Below are positions 13,971-27,185 of a stretch of DNA of 64,000 nucleotides, piece by piece. A program made the translations under genes and the position numbers. This DNA comes from Certhia americana. Taxonomy: Eukaryota > Chordata > Aves > Passeriformes > Certhiidae. Location of the stretch: the NCBI GenBank assembly GCA_018697195.1, contig CM031858.1, positions 87,883,277-87,947,276 of the forward strand. The letters run 5' to 3'. The notes beneath the pieces are model-generated. The model searched no databases. It saw only the letters and a list, made by a program, of their open reading frames with translations, and was not told where the DNA came from. Position 1 is the first letter of the stretch. Each line of letters starts with the position of its first letter.

Positions 13971-14050
13971 ACATTTTGATCTCAATCAGATCTTAAATTC
14001 TTCACAAATTACATTTTGATCTCAATCAGATCTTAAATTCTTCACAAATT
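13971..14050. repeat. perfect 2 x 40 bp tandem duplication
   Basis: The 40-base unit beginning acattttgatctcaatcaga is present at 13971-14010 and again, identical, at 14011-14050. Two identical copies in otherwise unique sequence indicate a recent duplication, or an assembly artefact at a read join. Confidence 0.97.
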
Positions 14051-16697
14051 CAGAGTTTCTTTTCTGCATTATACTCTTACAAAGACTAGCTCTTCCATGA
14101 CCTTGTAATTTAATTATTTGTTAAAAACAATTAGCCTGTAAGCTTCTTCTTAAAAAGTGATACAAGGAGACATTATCAACAGGACTAGTGCAGAATTAAA
14201 AATACAGGTAGCCTGAATAAATTTTTATGACTAACACAATCCTCAAAACATAAGATGACTGAAATTTAAAAGAACTTGCAAAGATCAAGGCATCCTCACT
14301 TCTTCTGTGAAAGCACTATTGTCAAAACCCCCAAATGAACCCTTTTCTTCGAAGTTCCATGTCATAGATTCAGAGAAGCAAAGCTTCACATTTTTTACAT
14401 CCCTTTTTCCATCTCTGAAATGTTCTCCCAGATGCCCTTGTATTGTCAGCTCCCATCAACTCTTCTGAAGCATCTGGAAACATTCTCCCACCATCTCTCA
14501 AAGGGCAAGGCTAAAAGATTTGGACTGTGAAGGACCTTAGGTTGCCTTAATATACCACCAGTTAGGAATGTTAGTCTTGTCTATAATTTAATTAAACACA
14601 ACACATTTTCTTTTAAGTACAGACGAACTTAAGGAAAACAGGATGGAGGAAATTAAGTTTTCTGCATCTTGATTTTCCTGGATTTTCTTTCAACCTTTCA
14701 GTCAATTACTCCCACCTTCAATATCACTTCGTTCTTATTTCTTAATTACCTTGACTTGTCTCTTCATTGTTATTGTCATTTCCATATTTCTACTGCCTGA
14801 ACAAGCCAGGTGTGGTATTTTGCTCTCTGTTCAATACTTCTGTTAACTTGTGTGATCAAGTAACTGAACAAATAAAAGAATGAGCACTTCAACATTGCTT
14901 CCTCTGACTCAATCTCTGACTACTTGTTTTCTTTGCTCTTACCTGTTGCATGTATTCTTACTGCTCACTCAGCTGGTAGCTACTTCTATTATGTAGGTCC
15001 TAAGCACTGTATTCTGCATTGTTTAGATACCTAATTTCTCTTTATTGGAAGATAACAGTTAATCTTTCTTTTTTTTTTTAATGAAAGGCCATACAGTTAC
15101 ACCAACTTTATTATAGCTTCATCATTTTGGCTTGGTTGAAGCTTTTTTTTTTGCTGCTCAAGGTAACAAAATTACTGGTCTTTGAAAAACTAGAGCTTTC
15201 ACATGACTAACAACAGACACTAAACTGACCAGGTAATAGCTCTGATCCGTCCATTCTTTTTGAGTATGCCCTGTCACAACACGCATCTGCCAAATCATAT
15301 CGCCTTAGAATTGGATCACACACACAGTCCACACGGTGCAGCTGAGCATGCTTTAGGCAAGGCTACTAAAACTGAACAATCCCTTTATGACAACAGAATA
15401 ATCTATAATGGTTTCTTCCAGAAACCCTAAGTGGGATATCAAATACGAGCAGTGAGGCCAGCTGGAATGCAGGCATGGGAATGCGAGAGAACACCCAGGA
15501 TAGATTGAAATATTAACGTGCAGCTCTCTGGAATTCTGTTTTCTCACAGTTGAGTGCTTGCTTCTGTGTCTCTCCTTTACAGCACAGTATGCCAATTTTG
15601 TTCACTGACTTTTCACAACAGTATCTACCTTCTTCAGAAATAAATGAATTTAGTTTCACAGTACTGCTGCTACAGATAATCCTCTCCTGACTGAGCTGAA
15701 AACAAACTGTGTAACATAGCAAACAAGGTAAAGAATCCTATATTAGATATTCGTTTTCCACACCAGGAGTCTGACTGTAGCTGTATTTATTACTATTCCC
15801 TGTATTCTTCAGTTATGTCAAAGTGTGGAGTGAAAGAACAATTCTGGCTGATTTGTGTTGTAAAAAAAGGGATTCAGTCTTCTGACAAGCTGAAGTTTAC
15901 ATCAGGTTTTTACATCTGATTCTCAAGAAGAGGACCACTTCTAGAATGTTGAAGCTTGAACTTTTTTAGGTAATTTTAGAAACTGAGGGGTGTAGAGAGG
16001 TGCCACTCCAGAAGTTAACACTCGCTTCCTTACACTTGAAGCCAGCATTCTTTGTCTCATGACCACCTGAGTCACGGGAACAGGCAGGGCACCCGTCAAA
16101 TAACTCCCCTGTCCACCACACAGTCCTGATGCTCTTCCAGAGAGCACACTCCTGCTCCAATGAACGTGAGTCCTAGCAGCACGCAAGGACAAGCTCTGCT
16201 CACTGAGCACTCTAATGGTACACAGGCAGCTGCAGATCCTGACACTTTTATGCCCTTTGATGATTCAAGATTTCCCCCACATCTAGTCATAATGCAGTCA
16301 TTAACCTGTTAATGAATATAATTTGTCCTTTTAAGTTAACTTTTCTGTCATCAAATGGATTTGATTTCAATGCATTTCAGGCATTTTCTTTGTAAGATGA
16401 GACAAAAATGCCCGATTTAACTGTTGGCTTTCTGTGTCTAAACACCCTTTCATTTCTCATAGGGCATTTAGCTCTGCAACTCACACTCAGAATTCTTGTC
16501 ATCCAGCCTCTCCTAAAGAAAGAACAATTTCTCGTCCTTCATCCATCTCTAATATCAGTATGTTCATTTCCAAACCTGACAAAAAATTGCTCTCATGAAC
16601 TCAAGTTGTCTCACCTTCATCTTAAAATCACCATCTACTTTCATGTTTCAATTACTGATGCTACACAAATTGCCCTTAGTTTTTTCTAACTGGGTAG

Positions 16698-16751
16698 TGG
16701 AAAAATTAAATAAAATCCATAATATGGAAAAATTAAATAAAATCCATAATA
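16698..16751. repeat. perfect 2 x 27 bp tandem duplication
   Basis: The unit beginning tggaaaaattaaataaaatc occurs at 16698-16724 and again at 16725-16751, followed by the next two bases of a third copy. It is AT-rich and lies in an intron. Confidence 0.95.
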
Positions 16752-17218
16752 TGTTCTTATTGACTTTCTACTCTAAAGTGGCCTTTTGAAAAACCACTTC
16801 CTTCTTTTCAAACCAGGCCACAAACACTTTGATTTTACCTTCAACTTAAAAACTTCCTATAGTGCTCTGTACTAGAATAAAAAGCAAAAATTTATTCAAG
16901 CTTTTTACAGAGGATTTAGACAAAGGACCCTGAATAAATGATCAGAACTGACTTTGGGCATTCTAATTACTTACAATGTATCAAAAAAAATTATCTTTTC
17001 ATGGCAAGATAAGATATATTTTAAAAATAGATAAATACATACCTCATTAGCAAAGCAGCCTCTGCCACCATGCTATATTATGCTAAATTTATGAAGTTTG
17101 AAATATAATGGCAACTGAAGATTCATACTACTAGATCCATTAAAAAATTTGGACCTCTTTTATAACTTGATAAGTGCAGTATATATACAGAAAATGATGC
17201 TTCCTCTCCATCACTTAC

Positions 17219-17354
17219 TGATGTTTGCACCATCATAGCTCTCTGGTCTCGCATTTTCCGTACAATATCCAGTGGATAAACAGGTTGGTTCCTTTCAATT
17301 AAGCACATGGCTGTTTCCATAGTGACCAATACACCAGTTCGACCGATTCCTGCA
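17219..17354 (-). CDS. PTPN3: PTPN3 exon: PTP domain, P-loop and Q-loop (residues 581-626)
   Basis: The exon is 136 nt; acceptor gcatttcacag, donor TCA/GTAAGT. Its first base completes Ser581. It reads [40 protein letters not shown] and MVQTS. With the previous exon it makes the CxxxxxR signature, in which Arg586 binds the phosphate. [11 protein letters not shown] holds the Q-loop Gln624, which positions the water that hydrolyses the enzyme intermediate. All catalytic residues of an active tyrosine phosphatase are present. Confidence 0.97.
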
Positions 17355-18020
17355 CTGTGAAATGCAACAGGAAAATAGTCTATAAAATTAGGTTTTTGCA
17401 ATGCACCAAATTCATATCAAAGTCTTAACAGTAGGACAGTCTTGAAAATTACGGAAGGCCCTAGTAAAATTCAAAGAGAGTGCAAAGTTTATTTTTACAG
17501 CAACTTCAGTAATATTTTCTGGTAAGTACTAAAAAGAAAATATTTTTTAATGTAAATAAAACTAAAACCTCACCTAAAGTATATACATTTTTAAACAATT
17601 AAACTGCTCAAACAGTACTGCTTTGGTATTTTTGTCTTAAAAAGGGTAAAATCTAATTGACTACTTTTATGACACACACACTTGAACAGCAGGAAAAGAA
17701 TTTTTGCAGTACCATTCAAAATGAGATTACAACAAAGAATAAAAACCAGAGAACAAATTACATTGCAGATTATCAGATCTGTGATAATTATGTGACTAAG
17801 CTAATTCACCAAAAGGTTGAAGGAGAAAGGGAGACAAAGTAAACTTGTCTTTTAGTTGTAACATCAGTGTTTCTGTCTTCAGCAGTAAATGCTTGTATTG
17901 CACAGATTAACATTTTCATCTAATTCAAGGAATCTCCTGTCCTGAGGACTAACTTTTCCCATCAAATGCTTAGTCCAAGGCTGAAGCAGATCTGTAATCA
18001 GAGTTTCAAAACATAAGTAC
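17355..18020 (-). other. PTPN3 intron inside the [10 protein letters not shown] signature
   Basis: This 666-base intron follows the second base of the Ser codon directly after the catalytic Cys. The donor is GTACTT and the acceptor has a tttcacag end. No repeats were recognised in it. Confidence 0.9.
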
Positions 18021-18166
18021 CTGCAGTGAACAAGAACTGGCTCATTCTTTACTCTCTTTGGCCTCATACAGGTCACAAACTCCAAGAAGTCCATGGAGTC
18101 ATCAGGAACGCCATGATCAGGCCAAGCTACGTACTGGAGATGGGTGATGGTGTGTTGTTGTTCTGT
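18021..18166 (-). CDS. PTPN3: PTPN3 exon: PTP domain, WPD loop and catalytic Cys (residues 533-581)
   Basis: The exon is 146 nt; acceptor gtattttag, donor AG/GTACTT. It encodes [38 protein letters not shown] and [10 protein letters not shown] plus two bases of the next Ser. WPD (Asp549, human D811) is the general acid. Cys580 (codon 18023-18025, human C842) is the nucleophile that forms the phosphocysteine intermediate. The intron interrupts the signature [10 protein letters not shown] straight after Cys. The RVKNEP stretch (18038-18055) has Asn where human has the Ser835 14-3-3 site. Confidence 0.97.
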
Positions 18167-21100
18167 CTAAAATACAGTAAAGTTTTAAAAAATGGTCAGT
18201 GTTATGATTCCTGTATTAATGTTTACTAGATACAAGTCATATTTTTCATAGCAAGTGTTTTCTGCAGATGCAATAAGAGGTAGATGGTGTAGAAAAAGTT
18301 TGTGATTTTAAAATTTGGTGGGAAGTATGGACATGTAATTCTTGGAGTGAATTCATAAGGCATAACATTTTCTAAATAAATGAGGTATCAATTTTAACTT
18401 CAGTGATCTAAACATTTTAAATTTTTTTGATTTATTGACTGTTGACCTATTATATTTTGACATCATTGATTTACCTGAGGTAAAATGCTGCAAGACATAA
18501 GCATAACAGTACTATACAATACTTTAGAAGTGGTTGGAAGAAACACCTGAGAACAGCAGAACTACTGAGAACAATACCAATATAACAGGGATTTAGGGCT
18601 ATATAATCTATTGTAACTATGTCTGTGCACACTTACAGATATTCAGGTATAATAAAGTTGCCTGCAACACTTGCTAAATCTGATTTCTGTTAGAAAACAG
18701 TATATATATATATACACATATATATATATAATTCATACATACATGCTCATTGTACATATAAGAATGACACCTGTATGATCCACAGGAGGATACTTTTCTG
18801 TATGGAAGTAATATAATTAGTTAAAAGATTCTGTTGTACAAAGAGTTCCTTTTTTGAAACAATTATATATAAAAAACCCCACAGTTTTACAGAAGTTCTT
18901 TCGGTTTAGCTTTTTGTAACTTCGATTATGAAACCACTCAATCATCTCTGCATTCAGATTGGGCTGAACTGATATGTTACAGATGTAACTAATGGTTAAG
19001 GTGGGAAGGAAAAGACCTAAGATGCTCGTGAGCTCTGCTGCATCATGCAGCAAGCATCTCAATCTTTACAAAGATTGAGACAAGTCTTCACGTTCCTTTA
19101 TTCCTTCCACAAGTTTTGCAGTAGTTAAGCTGTTATCTGCATTTAATTTACATCCATTACCAGACTTAATATTTGGCACCCATCTGAAATAAAACTCTCC
19201 TTTATGACTGGATTAGTCTATAAAAGCTGGCCTTTCCTTAGTGGTCCACAAAAACAGGAATGTTTTTGTGACACTAGTGACTTTAAAAGGTTTTTTCCCC
19301 TTTTCTCTAATGCTCACAACTGCTGAAATACAGGACCTGTTTTAGATGCCTTCAGCCTCTTGTTTTACTCTCCCACTTGAGGATGTTCCACTCCCAGGGA
19401 ACAGACTAGTAGGATACAAAACATAAAATAAGTACTACCTATGTACTAAGCACAGTCTTAATGAATACATTGACTCCAGTCAAAGCAATTGCAGAAATTT
19501 ACAATTGCCCACAGGGACAAAAATAGAAATGACACAGCTCACATTTTGCTTCTTAAAAGCAAAGAGTCTGAGTAACCAACAATGAAAAGGTCCAGCATAA
19601 GGCCCACATGAACAACATAATCTAATATTAATGACCAAGCTCACTGTAATACAAATTACATTGGGATCTACCATCATTGTCATCAAAAGATGCACAATGA
19701 CATGCATTAAAAAGCATGGCCTATTTCTACCCAGCTCTACTGAGTAGATAAAGTTCACCTTGATCAAATGATTACCATTCACATTTTTCTGAAATGCCAC
19801 AAATTAAAAAAGAAAAAATACAAAAACATGTCTAGAAAATATCATTAAAAAGTACTCCTTTGAAAATCTGCACGTGCTTAATCAAAACCTCCTCAAAAGG
19901 GCAATGAAATAAAGCAGCAATTACATGAAACAATTTGAGCTTATTCTCTTAAATCAGAGATGCTTGAATTACAGCATCCTGGTGAAACAAAGACTTGATT
20001 AATTTGAAAATTATCTAAGACTGAGTATCCAGTTTCCTTCCATCCTTAAGTTGCTTCAAGAACTTAAATCTACACAACATGGATAAGTGCCAGTGGCATA
20101 AATGAGAAACACTGACAGTGATCCATAGAAGTAAAAAGTCATTTTACAAGCTCAGAAGAATGAAAAGGGCTGAATTGATTTTTACTTATCAGTACTTCAG
20201 GCTCAAATGGCGTGAGCTACATTTAGTTAAATAGTTTACAGATATTACATACAAAAAGTACATTACATAAGACATTCAGAGTGAGAATACACTAAGAACA
20301 TGCACTTAGTCCTCAAAGCTGCTGCTTTTGGTCTAAGTATTTTCAATTTCTGTTATGTGCCCTAATCATCCTTAGAGACCAATACTGGTGTTTGCAAATT
20401 ATTCCAGTTATGCTCAAGTCTCAGTGTAGCCCTCCAATTATTTGTGCTTTAACATGATCCTGACTTTGTTTCTTTTGCTGAACTTTATTAGCAATTTAAA
20501 CCTAATATAAACAGTAAATATATTAATTTATGTTAGAATTAGTTTTTCTATGTCTAAGTTTTTATTTCTCATGCAGAAAATGCCAAAGCAGTACACTGAT
20601 GAAGTCCAGATTTTTAAAGCTATTTTTAGTGGGGTTTTTTGGCTTTTTTAAAAACATAATATCTTCAGGTCTAGTGAAAGTCAGTTTTTAAATACAGAAA
20701 ATGTCAGCCAAACAACACCCCACATGGAAATAACTTACATTAAAAGACCATCACAGTTACTAAAATCTAGCACTTTTACATGAAAAAATGCTAGAATTGC
20801 AGTTACTGGTTCCATAGTTAGCCCTACAGTAACATGTTCTGTTAGCAATACTTATTTTTAAACACCATTCCTCTCAGATCTTGCTCCCTTATACAAATCT
20901 GATAATGAAAAATAAGATGTAACTTCTCATATTTAAGTTATTCATCAAACCACTACTCTCTGCAACTCAGTTTAAGTCTTTTCCAAACTTTTTCTTTTAG
21001 CACTGAATAAATGTACAATTTCTTTAGCACTAATAAATGTATAATTTTTCTTCATAAAAATCTGGCTTTATTAGTCCTATTTTATGAGTCTTAGAGAAAG

Positions 21101-24041
21101 TAAGACAGCTACAGCTGCTTATAGCTTGGTTGCTATTTTTAGAAGAAGAAGAAGAATTTTTATATTTTTGCTTAATTTGACCTTGTACACCTCGCTATTC
21201 CAAAATTATTTTTTTTTTATTCACATGGGTTGATTTCAAAGGAATTCATGCATTTCGTATTTCTCCAAATCAGTTCAAAAATTACAGATTCAGAAAAATT
21301 AGCTCAAACAACAGACTCCAGTGACACTTCAGGATTATATCATTTGCCCAGATTATCGTCAGCCCTTTGGCAACACTTAGCTTCTGCACGGCATTGATCC
21401 ACATTTACTTCGTAAGGAGCTACTGAGGTCTAAGACATCATGTCTGTCCCCAGCTGTTTGTTATTGTGCTCTTCACTGTCATTACAGAAAAGCTGTCCAG
21501 CAAAAAAATCTCCAACAAAATGATGTACTTGTTCCTACCCTTCCTGGGCAAATTCAAGATATCTAACTGCAGCAGCAGCTTCATTGTGGTTAAGCTAACA
21601 TCCTAGATTTTGCTCAGAAGCACACAATCTTTTCCAGTCTGTCACTGGGGCTGAAACTCTTAACAAAGAATAGGACTGTCCCAGGCTATGCCTCAAATGG
21701 CTGCTCTAACACTTGCAATGCAGCTATACTGTCAAGACCTTCAGCCACAAAAATATCCATTCTTCATCATTCTGCAGTTTGCAGCCTTGCTTATTATAAT
21801 TGCATCACAAAACAAATCTCCTTGCTCCATTCTCCTTAAATGATAGACTCTCCCCGATTAATAAAAGATTTGTGTGCTCTTCAGAAAATCAACACACAGA
21901 TTCATAATATTCATATAGAAAGTAGGAAAATTAACTTGAAATGTCAACCTTAATACTTACTTATGTTAAAAACCATGCAATTGATTTTGCATTTCAATGT
22001 TTCAGTTAATGTCCTTTTTCACACAGGTTATAACATAATCTTCAATAACGAGACAAAAAAAATCACAATGTAGAAAGAACTACATTAACCCTGAAATGGT
22101 CTTTTGATCTTCTAACAGGAAAAGGTGTGCTCTTTGCCAGTGAACTCACAAACCTTAAAAATACCTTAAAAGTTGAGTCTGAATGATCGGTGTTAAAGCC
22201 CAGTTTCTAAAGAGAAGATACTCTTTACACTCTAGCAAGTGGCATTTGGCATTTCTTGGACAACTGCTGACACATTATTATGCTGCGTACATACTTGCCA
22301 TAACACTTCTAACTTACTTTTTTTATTAGTCTATTTGTGTTTCAAAACCAGTGACAATTAATGGCAAATTACACATTGCAAGGCATTTATCTTAAAGGAA
22401 ATGGAATGAAAATTTGTTTCAGATTTCTTATGCTATTTTGTCAAGGATCATAAAGAAATACCTCTTCACAAAATATTGCACTCTGTGATGAACTCTGCAC
22501 TCTCATTACATGATTTCTTTCCTTTGGTCTGTTTGTTCTGGTCCCCAAAGTGTTCTGAATCTCTTTTTAAAAAATAAAAAGCCTCAACCAACCCCCAAAA
22601 CCCCCAAACTTAGTGCTACAGTATAGCTTTCAGTCTTGCTCCTGAAAAGGCAGGAAATTAAACCTTTGTTCATTTTATGAGACTTAGAAAGGTTGCAAAT
22701 AAATAATTTGAGTGACATGGACTAAAACTTTGGGTACACTGGAGTTGCAGTACTACTTTTATGAGGTGAATTCCTTCTGTGCTGACATTGAGGTTTATCA
22801 CTTGCAGAGTAGTTGGCCAAAATGCAGAAACAAATACCATGCTGTTCCCAGACTGGGAAGTTACTCATATCTAGAAACAGAAGTACAGTAAATTGTCTTA
22901 ACTGAAAAACCTTTAAGTACTGACATCTGACATCTCACATGACTGTAAAGGAAAGCTTAACCACATTAAAACAAATTTGGATGCACTATCAAGTGGGAGA
23001 ATGTCAAGTTACAAATGTATGAGACTAAAGGATTGGTCATCTTGCTGAAAGATTGATTATATATTATATTTTGTCTTTTCCTTGCTTACTATTACTACTA
23101 GCAATTCTGGTAACAGTAAAAGCTACTTAACTATAGAGAAGTTTAAAAGACTGACTGCAAATTAGCCTTTGGTCAGTATACAGTGATTCTTTACACATCT
23201 TATGATAGCATAAACCCTTCATCTTTTAAGAAAATACCTGTGTCCATAGAATTTTGGAAAAGAGATGAAGAAGGGAGACATATAAGAAATGCAGGTCAAC
23301 TTAGAAACAAAAACCAAACTTCAACCCCTACAATTCAGGCTGTGGGAAGTCTAGATGTGACCAGAACACATATTTCACAACACAAGTGTTTTGCCTTCTC
23401 TTTGCTTTCTAACTCCCTAGAGGTTAGTATGACAGTATTAGGAATTATGGAATATAAGTATTTTTCATAAATTGAACACATTTCAATTGAGATACATATG
23501 GACCTTTTTCATTTCTAAGATCTGACTAAAGACAATGAAAAGGAACTGGTGAGATTCCGCATCTTCTCTCAAAACAACTTTATTATGCTTCACTTCTTTA
23601 TCAGCTGTTCTAGCATGTTCTAAATGCTGTTCTAAATGCACTATTAACCAAGCGACCCATATTTCATCCTTGAAAGAGCAGAGTTACTTAGAAAAAAAAT
23701 TCTTGTTATAAATCAAAGTACTTATGAAGAGTCACTGATTAAAAAACTGTTTAAAGAAAAAGCACTAAACTTCCTTATGATGCTTATTGCAATATCTGTG
23801 CAGCATAATGTATTATAGAACTTCAAAAAGTGTGTCTTTGAAGAAGCTCTAAGGAAATAATCATGCCATGTTGATCCATATAATATACACAAATTCTATT
23901 TTAAAAAATATGTGTGTGTGTGTATATAGACACACATCATGTTCACACAGAGAGACAGACATTGCCAACCGCATAGTCTTCATCTGCCCACCTACAGATG
24001 TACAGCTTGTCTGGGGATAATTGAAGGCAAGGGCCATTTAC
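18167..24041 (-). other. PTPN3 intron upstream of the WPD-loop exon
   Basis: This is a 5.9 kb AT-rich intron. I see a TA-dinucleotide tract at 18706-18731 and no recognisable exon, LTR or CR1 fragment. A TG/TA tract lies at 23910-23938, about 100 bases from the next exon. Confidence 0.85.
18706..18731. repeat. (TA)n microsatellite with a short interruption
   Basis: Two runs of TATATATA are separated by CACA, in the intron before the WPD-loop exon. It is a simple dinucleotide repeat likely to vary in length. Confidence 0.8.
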
Positions 24042-24170
24042 CTCAATGTTTGTGATGACCATTTCTCTTACAACATAAGCAATCGTGCAGTCTTCAGAAT
24101 GGCATCTGACACGGAAACAGCCATATTCCATTACATCTGGTGGATCAGGCCAATATTGATGACATTTGGT
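24042..24170 (-). CDS. PTPN3: PTPN3 exon: PTP domain, KCxxYWP motif (residues 490-532)
   Basis: The exon is 129 nt (43 codons), phase 0 on both sides; acceptor tctttacag, donor GAG/GTAAAT. It reads [40 protein letters not shown] and NIE. KCxxYWP is PTP motif 6. The remaining part forms strands leading to the WPD loop. It is more divergent from mammals than the flanking catalytic exons: NIE, for example, stands where human, as I recall it, has NTQ. Confidence 0.96.
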
Positions 24171-26180
24171 CTGTAAAGAAAATTAGGCACATGTCAAGAC
24201 TGTTGTATACAAGCTCTTCTGTTTCCTGCCTTCCTTCCTATGTCATGGTTCAGGGAATTCAAGGAGCGACACAAAAACTGTTTTAGTTTTCTGGTGAGAT
24301 TTTTTTTTCCATCCAAATTGAAAAATAACAGGACAAAATAGGCTAAGTTCTCCATAAAATTCTGTTTATGTTTCAGTGATTTATAATAAATATTCAGATA
24401 AATTGGATGCATGATGTTTTGTCTGCTGCTTATCTGTAATTGCTAGAACGACTTCTCAAGACATAATGTGGGAGAATAAAGATGGATTTATTCTGTCTTA
24501 AGAAAAGAAGTATAGGGGTTAAATTTGAAACTAACTTTAGCCATCTAATTGCAGGTTACAGCAAAGGCAAAGCCACACTTTTCTTGAATGTGAACAACAA
24601 AAGGACAAGAGGCAACTGTAAAGAAGCAACGATGGAAATTCTGACTAGATGTTGACAAAAAAATCCCACAAAGAAGGACAAGTACAGAAACAAGAAGCCC
24701 TATGAGAATGTGGAATCTCCACTTGCGCAAATAATTAAAACTTTGATGTGACATTGCAACCTGCACAAAGTTCAAAGTTGTTTTTGTCTGTAACTTTTAT
24801 GATGATACAGAAGAGCATGAGCTGGAATTTTTTAAATGTTAGTATTTCTTAATTTTACCTTTAATAGAGCTCAATTTTCAGAGGCTTGAAATCCAAATTA
24901 CAACCATTATGCCTCAAAATTTTACTGTGGCAATTTATCTTAACATTTCTCTCCTTCAAATTTAAGCCAAAATAATGTATCCATTTCTGAAAAAATGAAC
25001 ATTGCTGTGGAGAAAAAAATCCTATCATACAAATCTTAAAACCATTGGAAACAGGTAGTCTGGAATGTAAAAACTCCAGGGACTAGGAAAACTTTTGGCA
25101 TTTGCCAATGGGGATATTCTTGACAAGAATATACATATTTTTCTATGCCTGAAAGTTCACCCATAGACTGGGCAAATCTAAATACTTTCTGAAAGCAAAC
25201 AAAACTCATAAAAGTGTCTGGTGTGCAAAGGTACACCAATACAATCAAAATATGAAGGGAGTATTTTTATATCAGGTGATGTTCAACATCTACGTCCATG
25301 AGTAGCTACATAACGTGACCATGGTTAGAACCTAATTGTTGTTTAACTGTATTTCCTTACATCTCAGTCTTTATGCTGTTCAAGACCCAAAATACTCACT
25401 CCCTTGCTTTCTCAAAACACTGGGTTTTGACTGGGATGACAGGTAAGTTTGATAATGTAGGGCAGATCACATATGAAATACAGATAAAGGCCACAGTCAA
25501 GACATACAGGAGTCACCACCTTCTCCAACTCTTAAAAAATCCAACTGTTGAGTTTTCAGCTTCTAAAACTTCATAACAAGTATCTTCCCATTTAATCTTA
25601 AAACTTAATCTTTAAAACTACAAAGGACAAACTAAAGTAAAATGCACCAGATTTTCACTGTGCTATTCCAAATTTCAAGGAGACACAGAATTTATCTAAA
25701 CATAATTAAAAGAATTATCAGAGTAATTCTAGGAAGGAACCTGAGATGTAAATAAAAATAAGCAAGCTAAATTCTGACCACTAGTAATACCACAATGGCA
25801 GACTCCTTTTTACAGCTAGACTACAAGGTTTGCTCAACCCACTCAATTCTTGCAGATGTTTGCTGAATCTTTTGGAGAGAAACTGCCACATGGAGGCCAA
25901 TACTTAGGGAGAAAAACAACAGCACATAGTACCTGTCTGATCAGCACAACAGAGTGAATGCAGTGGTTTCTGTTTATCAGACAGCTGGTTTGTTTGCAAA
26001 GCAGCATAACAAAAATCAAGTTGAGGGCTATCTGCTCTAAGTAATTCAGAAAGCCTGGCCTTCAGAAGAATGATTCAAGAGAATAAATTGGCCTCTTTTA
26101 GGGTTACTTTACCATAAGAATGGAAAAAAGTTCAAAGTTAGAGTAAATTTCTTCAGCATACAAAGGATCCGGGCACTTAC
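24171..26180 (-). other. PTPN3 intron, 2.0 kb
   Basis: Single-copy AT-rich intron between the QGP-motif exon and the KCxxYWP exon. Nothing else is recognised in it. Confidence 0.85.
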
Positions 26181-26327
26181 CCGTCCTCGTTCGGTGAGAG
26201 TTGTTAACATGATGATCAGTGATAATTTGTGATCCCAGACTACTTGCCAGAAGTGTGCACATGTGTGTGGAAGAGGCCCCTGAGTAGCAATGTACCGGTT
26301 CACAATGCCAGCAGAAGGAATTTCCAT
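26181..26327 (-). CDS. PTPN3: PTPN3 exon: PTP domain core (residues 441-489)
   Basis: The exon is 147 nt (49 codons), phase 0 on both sides; acceptor ctgtag, donor CGG/GTAAGT. It reads [40 protein letters not shown] and LTTLTERGR. It contains PTP motifs 3 to 5: [11 protein letters not shown], FWxVVW and a MLTxLxE stretch. These build the hydrophobic core and the central sheet. Confidence 0.97.
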
Positions 26328-27185
26328 CTACAGAGGGAAAGAAAAATCCTATATTAAGTTCGCTCTCACTGTTCAAGTGCTTTTTTAACTCAGCATTTCA
26401 TTCAAACAGGAAGTTTTGAGGGAAGATTAAGGCAAAAAAAGCTAAGTAATAAGACAATCAAGACTACAATTTGTTATGTGAAAAACTTCTAAGTCATTAA
26501 TTTTAAACAGACATAAAGCGTAGATTCTATAACCCTTCATGCTGAGCTATGAGCAGAAGATTAATAGTGAAAATGTACTTGCAAACTTGAAATTGCAAAG
26601 CTTTCTAAATTTTCTTTAGTATTTATTACGGAATGATGACAGAGTATATACACCAAAGGTATAGCAAAAGTTGTTTATTGCCTGATACTAAACACAGGAA
26701 GCCAATAATTGACTCTGTGATTTAGGTTCCTAGCTTATGTATCTGACAGAAATATATACACATTTTCCCCTCTTTTCCCTTACTCCCAGCCTACACTTGA
26801 TTGATTAGGGAAATCAAGGCTCTAGTTTATCTTCTGGATCTGTCATAGCATAACTGGTAGGTCATAAGTGGTTCTAGAGGGAAAAAAGGCTAAGTTTTAT
26901 GGAGATAACCTCAGCACTTGAAGTATATGGAAAAATAAAACAACTTTTACTGGTTAAAGACTCTGCACATATCAGAGTGTATCTCTACATGGTAACACCT
27001 ACTGTGTATTAGGATGGTCACCTGTTTCTTAACACACAATATTTTTGAAGTCATGAAATTTTACATTTTTCACATTTACAAATCCCCCAAATTAAAATAA
27101 ATTATCCTTGTTCCCTAAAAAAGCTGATTTTTTTCTGTTTTAGTAATATAGAAAGTGAGTAAATGCAGGTCTTCGTATGACTTAC
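26328..27185 (-). other. PTPN3 intron, 0.86 kb
   Basis: Intron between the DYINAN exon and the QGP-motif exon. No repeat or extra exon was seen. Confidence 0.85.

Larger units (their letters stand above)
13279..17218 (-). other. PTPN3 intron between P-loop exon and last coding exon
   Basis: This is a 3.9 kb intron with no exon or clear transposon. It holds two perfect tandem duplications (13971-14050 and 16698-16751) and a patch at 15940-16290 that is richer in G and C than its surroundings. Confidence 0.85.
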
